From Serratia surfactantfaciens (GTDB lineage Bacteria > Pseudomonadota > Gammaproteobacteria > Enterobacterales > Enterobacteriaceae): a stretch of 64,000 nucleotides of DNA. The position numbers and the translations under genes were made by a program. This document shows positions 30,074 through 38,093 of this stretch, piece by piece. Position 1 is the first letter of the stretch. Each line of letters begins with the position of its first letter. Below the pieces are notes generated by a model. The model did no database searches. It was not told the DNA's origin and saw nothing but the letters and a program-made list of their open reading frames with translations. The stretch spans positions 3,472,001 to 3,536,000 of the forward strand of contig NZ_CP016948.1 of NCBI RefSeq assembly GCF_001642805.2. The letters are read 5' to 3'.

Positions 30074-30418
30074 ATGTGGCAAGTGGTGACCGTCGAACGG
30101 TTCGACGACTGGTTTTTAGCGCTGAACAACGCCCAGCAAACCAGCATCCTGGCGGCGATCTTCAAATTACAGACGTTCGGCCCGCAGTTGGCGCGGCCGC
30201 ACGCCGATACGCTGCATTTTTCCGACGCGGCCCGGCAGTTGAAGGAGCTGCGCGTTCAACATCGCGGGCGCCCTTTCAGAGTGTTTTTCGCTTTTGACCC
30301 ACAGCGGCAAGCGGTGCTGTTGTGCGGTGGCGATAAAACCGGCGACAAGCGCTTTTACCAGCGCATGTTGCCCATCGCCGCCATGGAGTTTTCACATTAT
30401 CTGGCCACCCGGAGGTAG
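30074..30418 (+). CDS. HigB-like toxin, RelE/ParE superfamily (Gp49-like)
   Basis: This 114-residue basic protein has the Gp49-like HigB pattern ELRVQHRGRPFRVFFAFDP...LLCGGDKTGDKRFYQ. Proteins of this type are usually ribosome-associated mRNA interferases. The toxin gene comes first and the antitoxin second, the order typical of higBA. Its stop lies 5 bp before the antitoxin ATG, and the antitoxin Shine-Dalgarno is inside the toxin's last codons, so the two are coupled. The pair sits between galR and lysA, genes that are neighbours in E. coli, so it is probably a laterally acquired insertion. Activity is not shown by sequence alone. Confidence 0.85.
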   Translation: MWQVVTVERFDDWFLALNNAQQTSILAAIFKLQTFGPQLARPHADTLHFSDAARQLKELRVQHRGRPFRVFFAFDPQRQAVLLCGGDKTGDKRFYQRMLPIAAMEFSHYLATRR

Positions 30419-30423
30419 TGCAG

Positions 30424-30726
30424 ATGGCTAAACCTTTATCCCAATTGATCGACAAGCTCGATCCCGCCGTCGTTAGCGCAGCCAGGCAAAAAGCGGACAA
30501 GGAAATTTTCGAGCTGCGGCTGGCGATGCTGCGGGAAGAGCTGGCGGTCTCTCAGGTTGAATTGGCGAAGCGGCTCGGCATCAGCCAACCCTCCGTCGCC
30601 AATTTGGAAAAGCGCGGCAGCGAAATAAAACTGTCGTCACTCAAACGCTATATCGAGGCTATGGGCGGCACGCTGTCGCTGGACGTGCAATTGCCCAATG
30701 GCCAGCACCGCCGCATGACGCTGTGA
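30424..30726 (+). CDS. HigA-like antitoxin, XRE-family HTH protein
   Basis: The product has 100 residues and carries an XRE helix-turn-helix VSQVELAKRLGISQPSVANLEKR at about residues 42-64, followed by a segment (MGGTLSLDVQLPN) found in HigA-type antitoxins. The ATG at 30424 has GGAGG at 30411-30415, 8 bases upstream. It would neutralise the preceding toxin and repress the operon through the inverted repeat over the promoter. A GTG two codons upstream is a less likely start. Confidence 0.85.
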   Translation: MAKPLSQLIDKLDPAVVSAARQKADKEIFELRLAMLREELAVSQVELAKRLGISQPSVANLEKRGSEIKLSSLKRYIEAMGGTLSLDVQLPNGQHRRMTL

Positions 30727-30727
30727 A

Positions 30728-30746
30728 GCGGGCGCCAGGCGCCCGC
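30728..30746. terminator. Hairpin between higA-like gene and lysA
   Basis: The perfect inverted repeat GCGGGCGCC-A-GGCGCCCGC lies in the 27-bp gap between the convergent antitoxin gene and lysA. It has no T-run, so it would at best be a weak terminator for either strand. Confidence 0.45.
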
Positions 30747-30753
30747 CCGCTTA

Positions 30754-32016
30754 TCAGATAAGCTCCAGCGCGATCAGCTCTTCGATGGTTTGGCGGCGGC
30801 GGATCAAACGCGGTTCGCCGTTTTCGAACAGCACTTCAGGCAACAGCGGACGGCTGTTGTAGTTGGAAGACATCGACGCGCCGTAGGCGCCGGTATCGTG
30901 GAACACCAGGTAATCGCCGATCTGCACCGGCGGCAGCTCGCGGGTTTCCACGCCGCCGCCCGCCTGCTGGGTGAACACGTCGCCGGATTCGCACAGCGGC
31001 CCGGCGATCACCGTTTCGCGCAGCGGCTTCCCCGACGTGTCGCGGCCATCGGCCGGCAACAGCGAAATATGGTGGTAGCTGCCGTACATCGCCGGCCGCA
31101 TCAGATCGTTAAAGCCGGCGTCCACCAGCACGAAGTGGCGGCTGCCCATGTCTTTCACCGCCCGCACTTCGGCCACCAGCACGCCTGCCTCCGCCATCAG
31201 GAAGCGCCCGGGTTCAATCTCCAGCTGCACCGGGTGCCCCAAATGCGCGGCGATACGCTCACGCGCCCGGTTCCACAAACCGAAATAGTGCTCGGTATCG
31301 ATCGCTTCTTCGCCGTACTGATAGGGGATAGACAGGCCGCCGCCGGCAGAAATGGCGCTGATGTCATGGCCGAGATCGATCACCTGCTGCACCATCGCGT
31401 CGCAAACTCGCTCCAGATGCTGGTAATCGACGCCGGAACCGATATGCATATGCACGCCGACAAGCTTCAGGCCGTAGCGGCGGATCTTCTCCACCGCCTG
31501 CGGCAGATCGGCATACCAGATGCCGTGCTTGCTGTTCTCGCCACCGGTGTTGGTTTTCTGGCTGTGGCCGTGGCCAAATCCCGGATTAATGCGCAGCCAC
31601 ACCGGGTGCCCCGCAGAAGCCTGACCGAGTTGATCCAGCATGTCGATGGAACCGGCGTTGACCGGGATCTTCAATTCGCTGACGCGCGCCAGCGTGGCGT
31701 GATCCAGCACGTCTGCGGTAAAGACGATCTCGCTCGGTTCGCCGCCCGGCTGAAAACCGGCCTGCAGCGCCCGCTCGATTTCACCCAGCGATACCGAATC
31801 CACCTTCACGCCCTGCTCGCGCATCAAGCGCAAAATATGAATGTTCGAACAGGCCTTCTGCGCGAAGCGGATGGTGTCGAAGTGGCGCAGCTGAGCGATG
31901 CGCTGGCTGATGATGTCGGCATCATAGGCCCAGACCGGGCAACCGAAACGCTGCGGCAAGGCCAGCAGGTTAGCGGCGTTCAACGCGGTGGAGGTGTCGT
32001 GCAACGGGCGTGGCAT
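30754..32016 (-). CDS. lysA: Diaminopimelate decarboxylase
   Basis: LysA is the PLP enzyme that converts meso-diaminopimelate to lysine, the last step of lysine synthesis. The ATG at 32016 gives 420 residues, matching E. coli; the frame runs further upstream without similarity. The PLP lysine is Lys54 in RFAQKACSNIH. Other active-site segments are HMHIGSGVD, SAGGGLSIPY, EPGRFLMAEAG and GPLCESGDVF. It is divergent from lysR, which activates it in E. coli, over a 134-bp intergenic region. Confidence 0.97.
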   Translation of the reverse strand: MPRPLHDTSTALNAANLLALPQRFGCPVWAYDADIISQRIAQLRHFDTIRFAQKACSNIHILRLMREQGVKVDSVSLGEIERALQAGFQPGGEPSEIVFTADVLDHATLARVSELKIPVNAGSIDMLDQLGQASAGHPVWLRINPGFGHGHSQKTNTGGENSKHGIWYADLPQAVEKIRRYGLKLVGVHMHIGSGVDYQHLERVCDAMVQQVIDLGHDISAISAGGGLSIPYQYGEEAIDTEHYFGLWNRARERIAAHLGHPVQLEIEPGRFLMAEAGVLVAEVRAVKDMGSRHFVLVDAGFNDLMRPAMYGSYHHISLLPADGRDTSGKPLRETVIAGPLCESGDVFTQQAGGGVETRELPPVQIGDYLVFHDTGAYGASMSSNYNSRPLLPEVLFENGEPRLIRRRQTIEELIALELI

Positions 32017-32150
32017 GGCGATATTCCCAATTCGAAAGTAACGGCGGATAAAGCCATAGTGCCGCACGCTGAATCGACTGGAAAATATCTATTTAGCCGT
32101 AGTCTATTCATTTATGATATGGCTTTCTTCCCCAGCCGAGCAGCCTCGCC

Positions 32151-33074
32151 ATGCACAACATCTCTTTGCGACAGATCGAAATCTTTCGGGCGGTGATGAC
32201 CACCGGCAACCTGACCGAAGCGGCGGCCCTGCTGCAAACCTCGCAACCGACCGTCAGCCGCGAGCTAGCGCGCTTTGAGAAGCTGATCCGGCTGCAGCTG
32301 TTCGACCGGGTGCGGGGGCGTTTGTCCCCTACCGTGCAGGGGCTGCGGCTGTTTGAAGAAGTGCAACGCTCCTATTACGGCCTCGATCGCATCGTCAACG
32401 CCGCCGCCGGCATTCGCCAGTTTCAGCAGGCGCAGCTGTCGATCCTGTGCCTGCCGGTATTTTCTCAATCGCTGCTGCCGGCGGTGTGTCGGCCCTTTAT
32501 CGAACGTTATCCGGAAGTCAGCTTCAGCGTGATCCCGCAGGAGTCACCGCTGTTGGAGGAGTGGCTGTCGGCCCAGCGCCACGACCTTGGGCTGACGGAA
32601 ACCGCCCTGACGCCGGCGGGTACCGAGCGAATGACGCTGATGACGTTGAACGAAGTCTGCGTGCTGCCGGCGGGTCACCCTTTATCGGCGAAAGACCAGC
32701 TGACGCCGCAGGATTTCGCCGGGCAAAACTTTATCAGCCTGTCGAGCACCGACAGCTATCGTCACTTGCTGGATGCGCTGTTCGCCGAACAGGGCGTCGA
32801 ACGGCGCATGGTGATGGAGACCCACAGCGCAGCATCGGTGTGCGCCATGGTGAGGGCCGGCGTGGGCGTATCGATCGTCAACCCGTTGACGGCGCTCGAC
32901 TATGCCGGCAGCGGGGTGCACGTGCGGCCGTTCAGCATCGAGGTACCGTTCACCGTCAGCCTGATCCGGCCGCTGCATCGCCCTTCTTCTGCGCTGGTCA
33001 CGGCCTTTATCGACCATCTGCATCAGCAGGCGGCCGGTTTCCCCGCTCGGCTCGACGCGGCGATCAGGCGTTAG
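32151..33074 (+). CDS. lysR: LysR, transcriptional activator of lysA
   Basis: This is a 307-residue LysR-type regulator that starts MHNISLRQIEIFRAVMTTGNLTEAA. The N-terminal helix-turn-helix is AAALLQTSQPTVSRELARFE, and the effector domain contains RAGVGVSIVNPLTALDYAG. Divergence from lysA and similarity to E. coli LysR, the diaminopimelate-responsive activator of lysA, give the call. The 3' end overlaps the end of the convergent MFS gene by 11 bp. Confidence 0.93.
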   Translation: MHNISLRQIEIFRAVMTTGNLTEAAALLQTSQPTVSRELARFEKLIRLQLFDRVRGRLSPTVQGLRLFEEVQRSYYGLDRIVNAAAGIRQFQQAQLSILCLPVFSQSLLPAVCRPFIERYPEVSFSVIPQESPLLEEWLSAQRHDLGLTETALTPAGTERMTLMTLNEVCVLPAGHPLSAKDQLTPQDFAGQNFISLSSTDSYRHLLDALFAEQGVERRMVMETHSAASVCAMVRAGVGVSIVNPLTALDYAGSGVHVRPFSIEVPFTVSLIRPLHRPSSALVTAFIDHLHQQAAGFPARLDAAIRR

Positions 33075-34218
33075 CCGGGCGCTTGGCGCGTTTAAAGGTC
33101 ACCAGGCACAGCAGCAGCCCCAGCAGCGCTATCGCCGCCGCCGCCAGAGGAACGCGGGTCAATCCCAGCCCCTGCGCAATCACCGCTCCGCCTACCCACG
33201 CGCCGAGTGCGTTGCCGACGTTAAACGCCGCAATATTCAGTGTGGAAACCAGATTCGGCGCTTTCTTGCCGTAAGTCACCACGTTGATCTGCAGCGCCGG
33301 CACCGCGGCGAAAGCGGCGGCGGCCCACAGGAACAGGGTCATTTCCGCCGGCACCAGCGCATGGCTGGTCCAGTGGAACAAGGCGGCGAACAGCGCAATG
33401 GCCAGGAAAGTGCAGCTGAGCGTCAGCGCCAACCGCCAGTCAGCCAAGCGGCCGCCAACGATATTGCCCACCGTCAGGCCTACGCCCATCAGCAGCAGCG
33501 TCCAGCTTACGCCGCTCGCCGAGACACCGGTCACTTCGGTCAGCAACGGCGCGATATAGGTGAACAGCGCAAACATTGAGGCAGCGAACGCCACCGTCAT
33601 CAGCAGCGACAGCCAAATGCCGCCGCCGCGCAACGCCGCCAGCTCTTTTTTCAGATCGGTCGGCGCCTCATCTTTTAACGCAGGCAGCTTGGCATACAGC
33701 GCCAACAACGACAGCACGCCGATCAGCGCCACCGCCCAGAAGGTGGAACGCCAGCCCAGCGCCTGCCCCAAGGCGGTGCCGAGCGGCACGCCCAGCACGT
33801 TGGCCAGCGTCAGGCCGGTGAACATCAAGGCCACCGCCGAAGCCCGTCGGTTGGGTGCCACCAGATTGGCGGCCACCACGGCGCCGATGCCGAAAAACGC
33901 GCCGTGGCACAGTGCGGTGATGATGCGCGCCAGCATCAGGAAGTTATAGCTGTATCCCAACGCGCACATCACATTGCCGATGATGAAGATCACCATCAGC
34001 AGCAGCAGCGTATTCTTGCGCGGCAGTTTGGCGGTCAACAGCGCCATGATCGGCGCGCCAATCGCCACGCCCAACGCATAGCCGCTGATCAGCCAGCCGG
34101 CCGACGGGATCGACACCTGCAGATCCCCCGCCACGTCGGGCAGCAGCCCCATGATGACGAATTCGGTGGTGCCGATGGCAAATGCACTTAATGCCAGTGC
34201 GAGCAAAGAAACAGGCAT
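33064..34218 (-). CDS. MFS transporter, DHA1/AraJ-YdhP type
   Basis: The 384-residue protein has 12 hydrophobic segments and the drug:H+ antiporter-1 pattern. The start MPVSLLALALSAFAIGTTEFVIMGLLPDVA carries the GTTEFVIMG motif of AraJ/YdhP-like exporters, and LLTAKLPRKNTLLL fits the cytoplasmic motif A region. These proteins usually export sugars, drugs or purine-like compounds, but the substrate cannot be read here. A GGGAG Shine-Dalgarno precedes the ATG. It converges on lysR with an 11-bp overlap. Confidence 0.87.
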   Translation of the reverse strand: MPVSLLALALSAFAIGTTEFVIMGLLPDVAGDLQVSIPSAGWLISGYALGVAIGAPIMALLTAKLPRKNTLLLLMVIFIIGNVMCALGYSYNFLMLARIITALCHGAFFGIGAVVAANLVAPNRRASAVALMFTGLTLANVLGVPLGTALGQALGWRSTFWAVALIGVLSLLALYAKLPALKDEAPTDLKKELAALRGGGIWLSLLMTVAFAASMFALFTYIAPLLTEVTGVSASGVSWTLLLMGVGLTVGNIVGGRLADWRLALTLSCTFLAIALFAALFHWTSHALVPAEMTLFLWAAAAFAAVPALQINVVTYGKKAPNLVSTLNIAAFNVGNALGAWVGGAVIAQGLGLTRVPLAAAAIALLGLLLCLVTFKRAKRPANA

Positions 34219-34535
34219 GGGTAACGCTCCCGGTCAACACAGCCCGGCGTCAGGCGCTCAGGGCTATTCAATAAACAAGCATAATCCCGGGCCACCCGCA
34301 GGGCGGCCCGAACAAGCGGGGTCAGATGAGATGTTCCAAGCGGAGGGATAATGCTTAACCCTATAATTAATAAGTTTTATTCTCGCTTTTCGCCCCACAG
34401 AAATAGCACGCGGCGCAGAGCGAAGACCAGCAGAGACAGGCGGACAGCGCACAAATCATTCAGCGCTGGGCGCTAAGCGCTTGAATGCGCTGACGATGAA
34501 AAATGTGTGCAAATGTTACCGCATTGTTAATTTCA
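34219..34535. other. Gap between MFS gene and LysR gene
   Basis: These 317 bases hold no convincing gene. Near the left end a stem CGGGCC / GGCCCG (34288-34293 and 34305-34310) lies in the probable 5' leader of the MFS gene. Near the right end CATTCAGCGC / GCGCTTGAATG (34457-34466 and 34477-34487, one bulged base) lies downstream of the LysR stop and could be its terminator, although no T-run follows. The AT-rich middle (34344-34380) is the likely promoter region for the MFS gene. Confidence 0.5.
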
Positions 34536-35444
34536 TCAGCGCAGCGTCGCCTGCCACTGCGGATCGCTGGCGAACCACTCCACCAGAAAGTCCAGCATGG
34601 TGCGCAGGGTAGCGGGCATTTGTCGACGTGAAGTGTAGATGCCGTAGATGCCCATCGACTGCGGCCGATAGCCCGGCAACAGTTCCACCAGCTCGCCGCT
34701 GGCCAGCAGCGGCGCCGCCGAATAATAGGGCTGCATGGAAATGCCTGCGCCCTGCACCGTGCCGGCCATCAACACCACCGACTCATTGGCGCTCAGGTTA
34801 CCGCTGACCGCCACCGCCGATTTCACCCCCTGCGCGTCGAAATGCCACAGGCTTTTGCCGAAATAGGAGTAGGTCAGACAGTTGTGCAACGCCAGATCCT
34901 GTGGCTGACGCGGCGTGCCGTGCGCCGCCAGATAAGCCGGCGCGGCGCACACCACCGACGCGCAGCTGGACAGCGGCCGGGCGATCAGATTGGGATCCAG
35001 CTCATTGGTGATGCGTAGCGCCAGATCGATGCGTTCCTCCACCAGATTCACCGCCCGGTTGTTCATCTGCAGATCGACCGCCACCTGCGGGTGACGCTTC
35101 AGATATTGAGCGACGGCCCCCACCAGCGCCGTTTGCCCCAGCGACTGCGAACAGGTGATGCGCAGCAGGCCACGCAGCTCATCGCTCTGCCCTTCCTCCA
35201 CCAGATCGATCTCCCCCGCCAACGCCAACATTTGCCGACATCGCTCAAGAGTGCGCTCACCGGCGTCGGTCAGACTAAGCTTACGGGTAGTGCGATGCAG
35301 TAAACGCGCTCCGGCCCATTGCTCCATTTGCGCCAGATAGCGCGTCACCATCGCACGTGACATCTCCAGCGTTTCCGCGGCGGCGATCATGCTGCCGCGA
35401 TCGACGATGGTGACAAAAACCTCAGCGGCGGTAATGCGATCCAT
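34536..35444 (-). CDS. LysR-family regulator, CrgA-like
   Basis: The 302-residue protein starts MDRITAAEVFVTIVDRGSMIAAAETLEMSRAMVTRYLAQME, an LTTR winged helix with serine-methionine in the position usual for CrgA-type regulators. The effector domain has DLALRITNELDPNLIARPLS and a C-terminal LPGYRPQSMGIYGIYTSRRQMP. It is divergent from the metallo-beta-lactamase-fold gene at 35553 across 108 bp, so that gene and the following DsbA-like gene are the likely targets. The inducer is unknown. Confidence 0.88.
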   Translation of the reverse strand: MDRITAAEVFVTIVDRGSMIAAAETLEMSRAMVTRYLAQMEQWAGARLLHRTTRKLSLTDAGERTLERCRQMLALAGEIDLVEEGQSDELRGLLRITCSQSLGQTALVGAVAQYLKRHPQVAVDLQMNNRAVNLVEERIDLALRITNELDPNLIARPLSSCASVVCAAPAYLAAHGTPRQPQDLALHNCLTYSYFGKSLWHFDAQGVKSAVAVSGNLSANESVVLMAGTVQGAGISMQPYYSAAPLLASGELVELLPGYRPQSMGIYGIYTSRRQMPATLRTMLDFLVEWFASDPQWQATLR

Positions 35445-35552
35445 GATTAGTCCGATTTATGCAACGAATAATTGCTTATTATCCGGTTTTTCTATCGCTT
35501 TATGCAACCTAACATCATTACAACATTAACCGATACCTAAGGACCTCTGCCC

Positions 35553-36437
35553 ATGTTTAAGAAATCACTGTTAACTCTGGCCTTCACCGGCGTCGCCACC
35601 CTGAGCGCTTACGCCACCGCTGCCGACACCCTGACCATGGAAGTGTATAACCCGGGCGAGAAAAGCGTGTTCCCGGTGTCTTCCGAGATCGTCAGCGGCA
35701 AACACGAAGTGGCGCTGATCGACGCTCAGTTCCAGCGCAACGATGCCGAAGAGCTGGTGAAAAAGATCAAGGCGACCGGCAAAAAACTGACCACCGTCTA
35801 CATCAGCCATTCGGATCCGGATTTCTACTTCGGTCTGGACGTGATTAAGGCCGCCTTCCCGGAGGCGAAAATCATCGCTTCGCCGGGCACCATCAAGGAC
35901 ATCAACGCCACCAAAGACGGCAAAGTCGCCTACTGGGGCCCAATCCTGAAAGACAACGCGCCTAAAACCGTGATCGTGCCGCAGCCGCTGCAGGGCGACA
36001 GCTTCACCATCGACGGCCAAAAAGTGGAAGTGAAAGGTCTGAACGGCCCGACTCCCGATCGCACCTTCGTCTGGATCCCGGCGCTGAAAGCGGTAGTGGG
36101 CGGTGTCGCGGTCGCCGGGGACAATATCCATCCGTGGATCGCCGACAACCAGAGCGTGGAATCGCGCCAGCACTGGCAGCAGACGCTGAAAAACATCGAA
36201 GCGCTGAAGCCGCAGGTCGTCGTGCCGGGCCACTTCCTGCCGGGTGCAGCGCAGACGCTGGCATCGGTGCATTTCACTCAGAAATACCTGACCACGCTGG
36301 AAGCCGAGCTGCCTAAGGCCAAGGATTCCACCGCGCTGATTGAAGCGATGAAAAAGCACTACCCGACGCTGAAAGACGAATCGAGTCTGGAACTGAGCGC
36401 GAAAGTGCTGAAAGGCGAGATGAAGTGGCCGCAATAA
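35553..36437 (+). CDS. Secreted MBL-fold protein with altered metal-binding motif
   Basis: The 294-residue protein has a Sec signal peptide (MFKKSLLTLAFTGVATLSAYATAA). The fold looks like a metallo-beta-lactamase: DAQFQRNDAEELV near the N-terminus, then TTVYISHSDPDFYFGLDV at about residues 81-97, then GVAVAGDNIHPWIAD and VVPGHFLPGA. The usual HxHxDH motif reads H86-S-D88-P-D90-F91, so the second and fourth ligands are changed, while later His and Asp positions look intact. It may bind one metal ion or be a different hydrolase in the Vmh-like group; I cannot decide. It is divergent from a LysR gene and followed by a DsbA-like gene. Confidence 0.82.
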   Translation: MFKKSLLTLAFTGVATLSAYATAADTLTMEVYNPGEKSVFPVSSEIVSGKHEVALIDAQFQRNDAEELVKKIKATGKKLTTVYISHSDPDFYFGLDVIKAAFPEAKIIASPGTIKDINATKDGKVAYWGPILKDNAPKTVIVPQPLQGDSFTIDGQKVEVKGLNGPTPDRTFVWIPALKAVVGGVAVAGDNIHPWIADNQSVESRQHWQQTLKNIEALKPQVVVPGHFLPGAAQTLASVHFTQKYLTTLEAELPKAKDSTALIEAMKKHYPTLKDESSLELSAKVLKGEMKWPQ

Positions 36438-36462
36438 GCGCCCGAGCGTGATTGAACCAGTC

Positions 36463-36490
36463 CTGGCGCGGCGGCGAACCGCCGCGCCAG
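36463..36490. repeat. Strong hairpin between MBL-fold gene and DsbA-like gene
   Basis: The 12-bp perfect inverted repeat CTGGCGCGGCGG-CGAA-CCGCCGCGCCAG ends just upstream of the GAGGAG Shine-Dalgarno of the next gene. It lacks a T-run. It could reduce read-through or stabilise the upstream mRNA 3' end. Confidence 0.7.
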
Positions 36491-36503
36491 GCGAGGAGCT
36501 AAG

Positions 36504-37151
36504 ATGACCGAAACCACTTTGCATTACATTTTCGATCCGCTGTGCGGTTGGTGCTACGGCGCCGCGCCGCTGGTGAAAGCGGCTCAGAGCCTCCCAGGGC
36601 TCAAGGTCGTGCCGCACGCCGGCGGCATGATGACCGGCAACAACCGCCGTCAGATTACCGACGAATGGCGCAACTACGTCATTCCGCACGACAAACGCAT
36701 CGCCGAAATGACGGGCCAGCCGTTCGGTGAAGCCTATTTCAACGGTCTGCTGCGCGACACCACGGCGGTGATGGATTCCGAGCCGCCGATCACCGCTATC
36801 CTGGCGGCGGAAAAGCTGGCGGGGCGCGGGTTAGACATGTTGCACCGCATTCAGCAGGCGCACTATCAGGAAGGCCGTCGCATCGCCGACACGCCGGTGC
36901 TGGAAGCGTTGGCGAAAGAGCTGGGATTGCCTTCGGCGGCGTTTATCGCCGAAATGCGCTTCAACAGCGGCGCGCCGACCGCGCAACATATCGCGGAAAG
37001 CCGGGCGCTGCTGGCCAAAGTGCAAGGCCAGGGCTTCCCGACCTTTGCACTGCAGGATAGTGATGGCCGCCTGCATCTGCTGCCGGCCGGCAATTATCTG
37101 GGCAATGTGGAAGCCTGGAAGAATCTGCTGGGCGCCGCCGCCCTGGCGTAA
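36504..37151 (+). CDS. DsbA-family (FrnE-like) thioredoxin-fold protein
   Basis: This 215-residue protein begins with the thioredoxin-fold strand TTLHYIFDPLCGWCYGAAPL. The active-site CGWC has Cys14 and Cys17. It has no signal peptide, so it should act in the cytoplasm like FrnE-type DsbA-family oxidoreductases. The cis-proline loop is probably GQGFPTFALQD near residue 180. The gene follows the MBL-fold gene by 66 bp and may share its LysR control. The partner substrate is not known. Confidence 0.87.
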   Translation: MTETTLHYIFDPLCGWCYGAAPLVKAAQSLPGLKVVPHAGGMMTGNNRRQITDEWRNYVIPHDKRIAEMTGQPFGEAYFNGLLRDTTAVMDSEPPITAILAAEKLAGRGLDMLHRIQQAHYQEGRRIADTPVLEALAKELGLPSAAFIAEMRFNSGAPTAQHIAESRALLAKVQGQGFPTFALQDSDGRLHLLPAGNYLGNVEAWKNLLGAAALA

Positions 37152-37156
37152 CCCTG

Positions 37157-37180
37157 CTCGCCCCGGTCGTCGGGGCGGGT
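37157..37180. terminator. Hairpin between convergent DsbA-like and secreted-protein genes
   Basis: The stem CGCCCCG / CGGGGCG (37159-37165 and 37171-37177), extendable with a G-T pair, lies in the 28-bp gap between two convergent stop codons. No long T-run is present. Confidence 0.5.
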
Positions 37181-37887
37181 CATTCTACCCGCACGAACCG
37201 CCCTTCCGCCCGCACGTTGTGACCGAACCCGCAATCGCCCCGCGTGTGCATTTCCAACGCTTGCTCGCCGAACTCCATCGTCACGTCGCAGACCTGCGCG
37301 CTGTCCGACTCGTGCTGGTGGTAGACGGCCTTGCCGTGTGCGATCGGCAGCTCCGCGGAAAAGTCCCCCATGTTCGGCCCGTAATACAGCCCCATCTGCG
37401 GCATCGCGTAGCCGGAAAAATCGATCAGCCAGTGCTCGCCCTGCGGCTTAACCACCACTTCACTCCACACGCCGCGCCCGGCGTATTGCCAATACACGCC
37501 GCCCGGCCCCTGCGGCTGCGGCCGCTGCGCCAGACGTTGACGCAACAGGCTCAGGTTGTGCTGCGATTTATCGTCGTGCGGTGCCAGCGCCAGATAGGCC
37601 TGCGCCTTGAGCAATTCGCCGGCGTGCATCAGCGACAGCGCCACGTTGTTGTAAGCCGTGGCAACCGCCTGCTCGCTCAGGCCGCAAAATTCGCTCCAGG
37701 CCGCCTGATCGCGAAAGATGTCGGCGGCTTTGGCGTAATCCTGCCGCTGATAGGCCTTTTTTCCCAGTTCGGCGTAGCTCGCCACCTTTTGGCAGTCGGC
37801 AGCAATGTCCGGCTCGTCAATGTGCGCCCAGGCCCGGACGCTGGCGAAGACGCCGCAGGTCAGCAACAGGGGAAACCAAGCCTTCAT
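37180..37887 (-). CDS. Secreted protein with a TPR-like N-terminal part, function unknown
   Basis: I do not recognise this 235-residue protein. It has a signal peptide MKAWFPLLLTCGVFASVRAWA. The next 90 residues (YAELGKKAYQRQDYAKAADIFRDQAAW...VATAYNNVALSLMHAGELLKAQAYLALA) read as two to three TPR-like helical repeats. The C-terminal 110 residues are beta-rich with cysteines at CDVTMEF and GDCGFGH that may pair. It is likely periplasmic or outer-membrane facing. It converges with the DsbA-like gene and is divergent from a YddA-like ABC gene; neither neighbour defines its role. Confidence 0.75.
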   Translation of the reverse strand: MKAWFPLLLTCGVFASVRAWAHIDEPDIAADCQKVASYAELGKKAYQRQDYAKAADIFRDQAAWSEFCGLSEQAVATAYNNVALSLMHAGELLKAQAYLALAPHDDKSQHNLSLLRQRLAQRPQPQGPGGVYWQYAGRGVWSEVVVKPQGEHWLIDFSGYAMPQMGLYYGPNMGDFSAELPIAHGKAVYHQHESDSAQVCDVTMEFGEQALEMHTRGDCGFGHNVRAEGRFVRVE

Positions 37888-38093
37888 CGTTTATCCTTTC
37901 TGCAAAAATTCGGCGCCAGTATAACCGCCCGGCGCCGGAGTGTATGCCGCAATTGCGATCGCCTGCATGGCCGCCGGCGATTCAACCGTATTATTTCAAA
38001 CGGTTAGCGGAGTCAAAACTGCTTACAGTCACGGTTTGTTTGTTACCGGCCCGCGGCCCATGCTGAACAAAATGCCGCAATGAATGAGCCGCT

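Noticed and set aside
30790..32196. 468-codon plus-strand frame opposite lysA
   Set aside because: Shadow of lysA; no ribosome site and biased composition.
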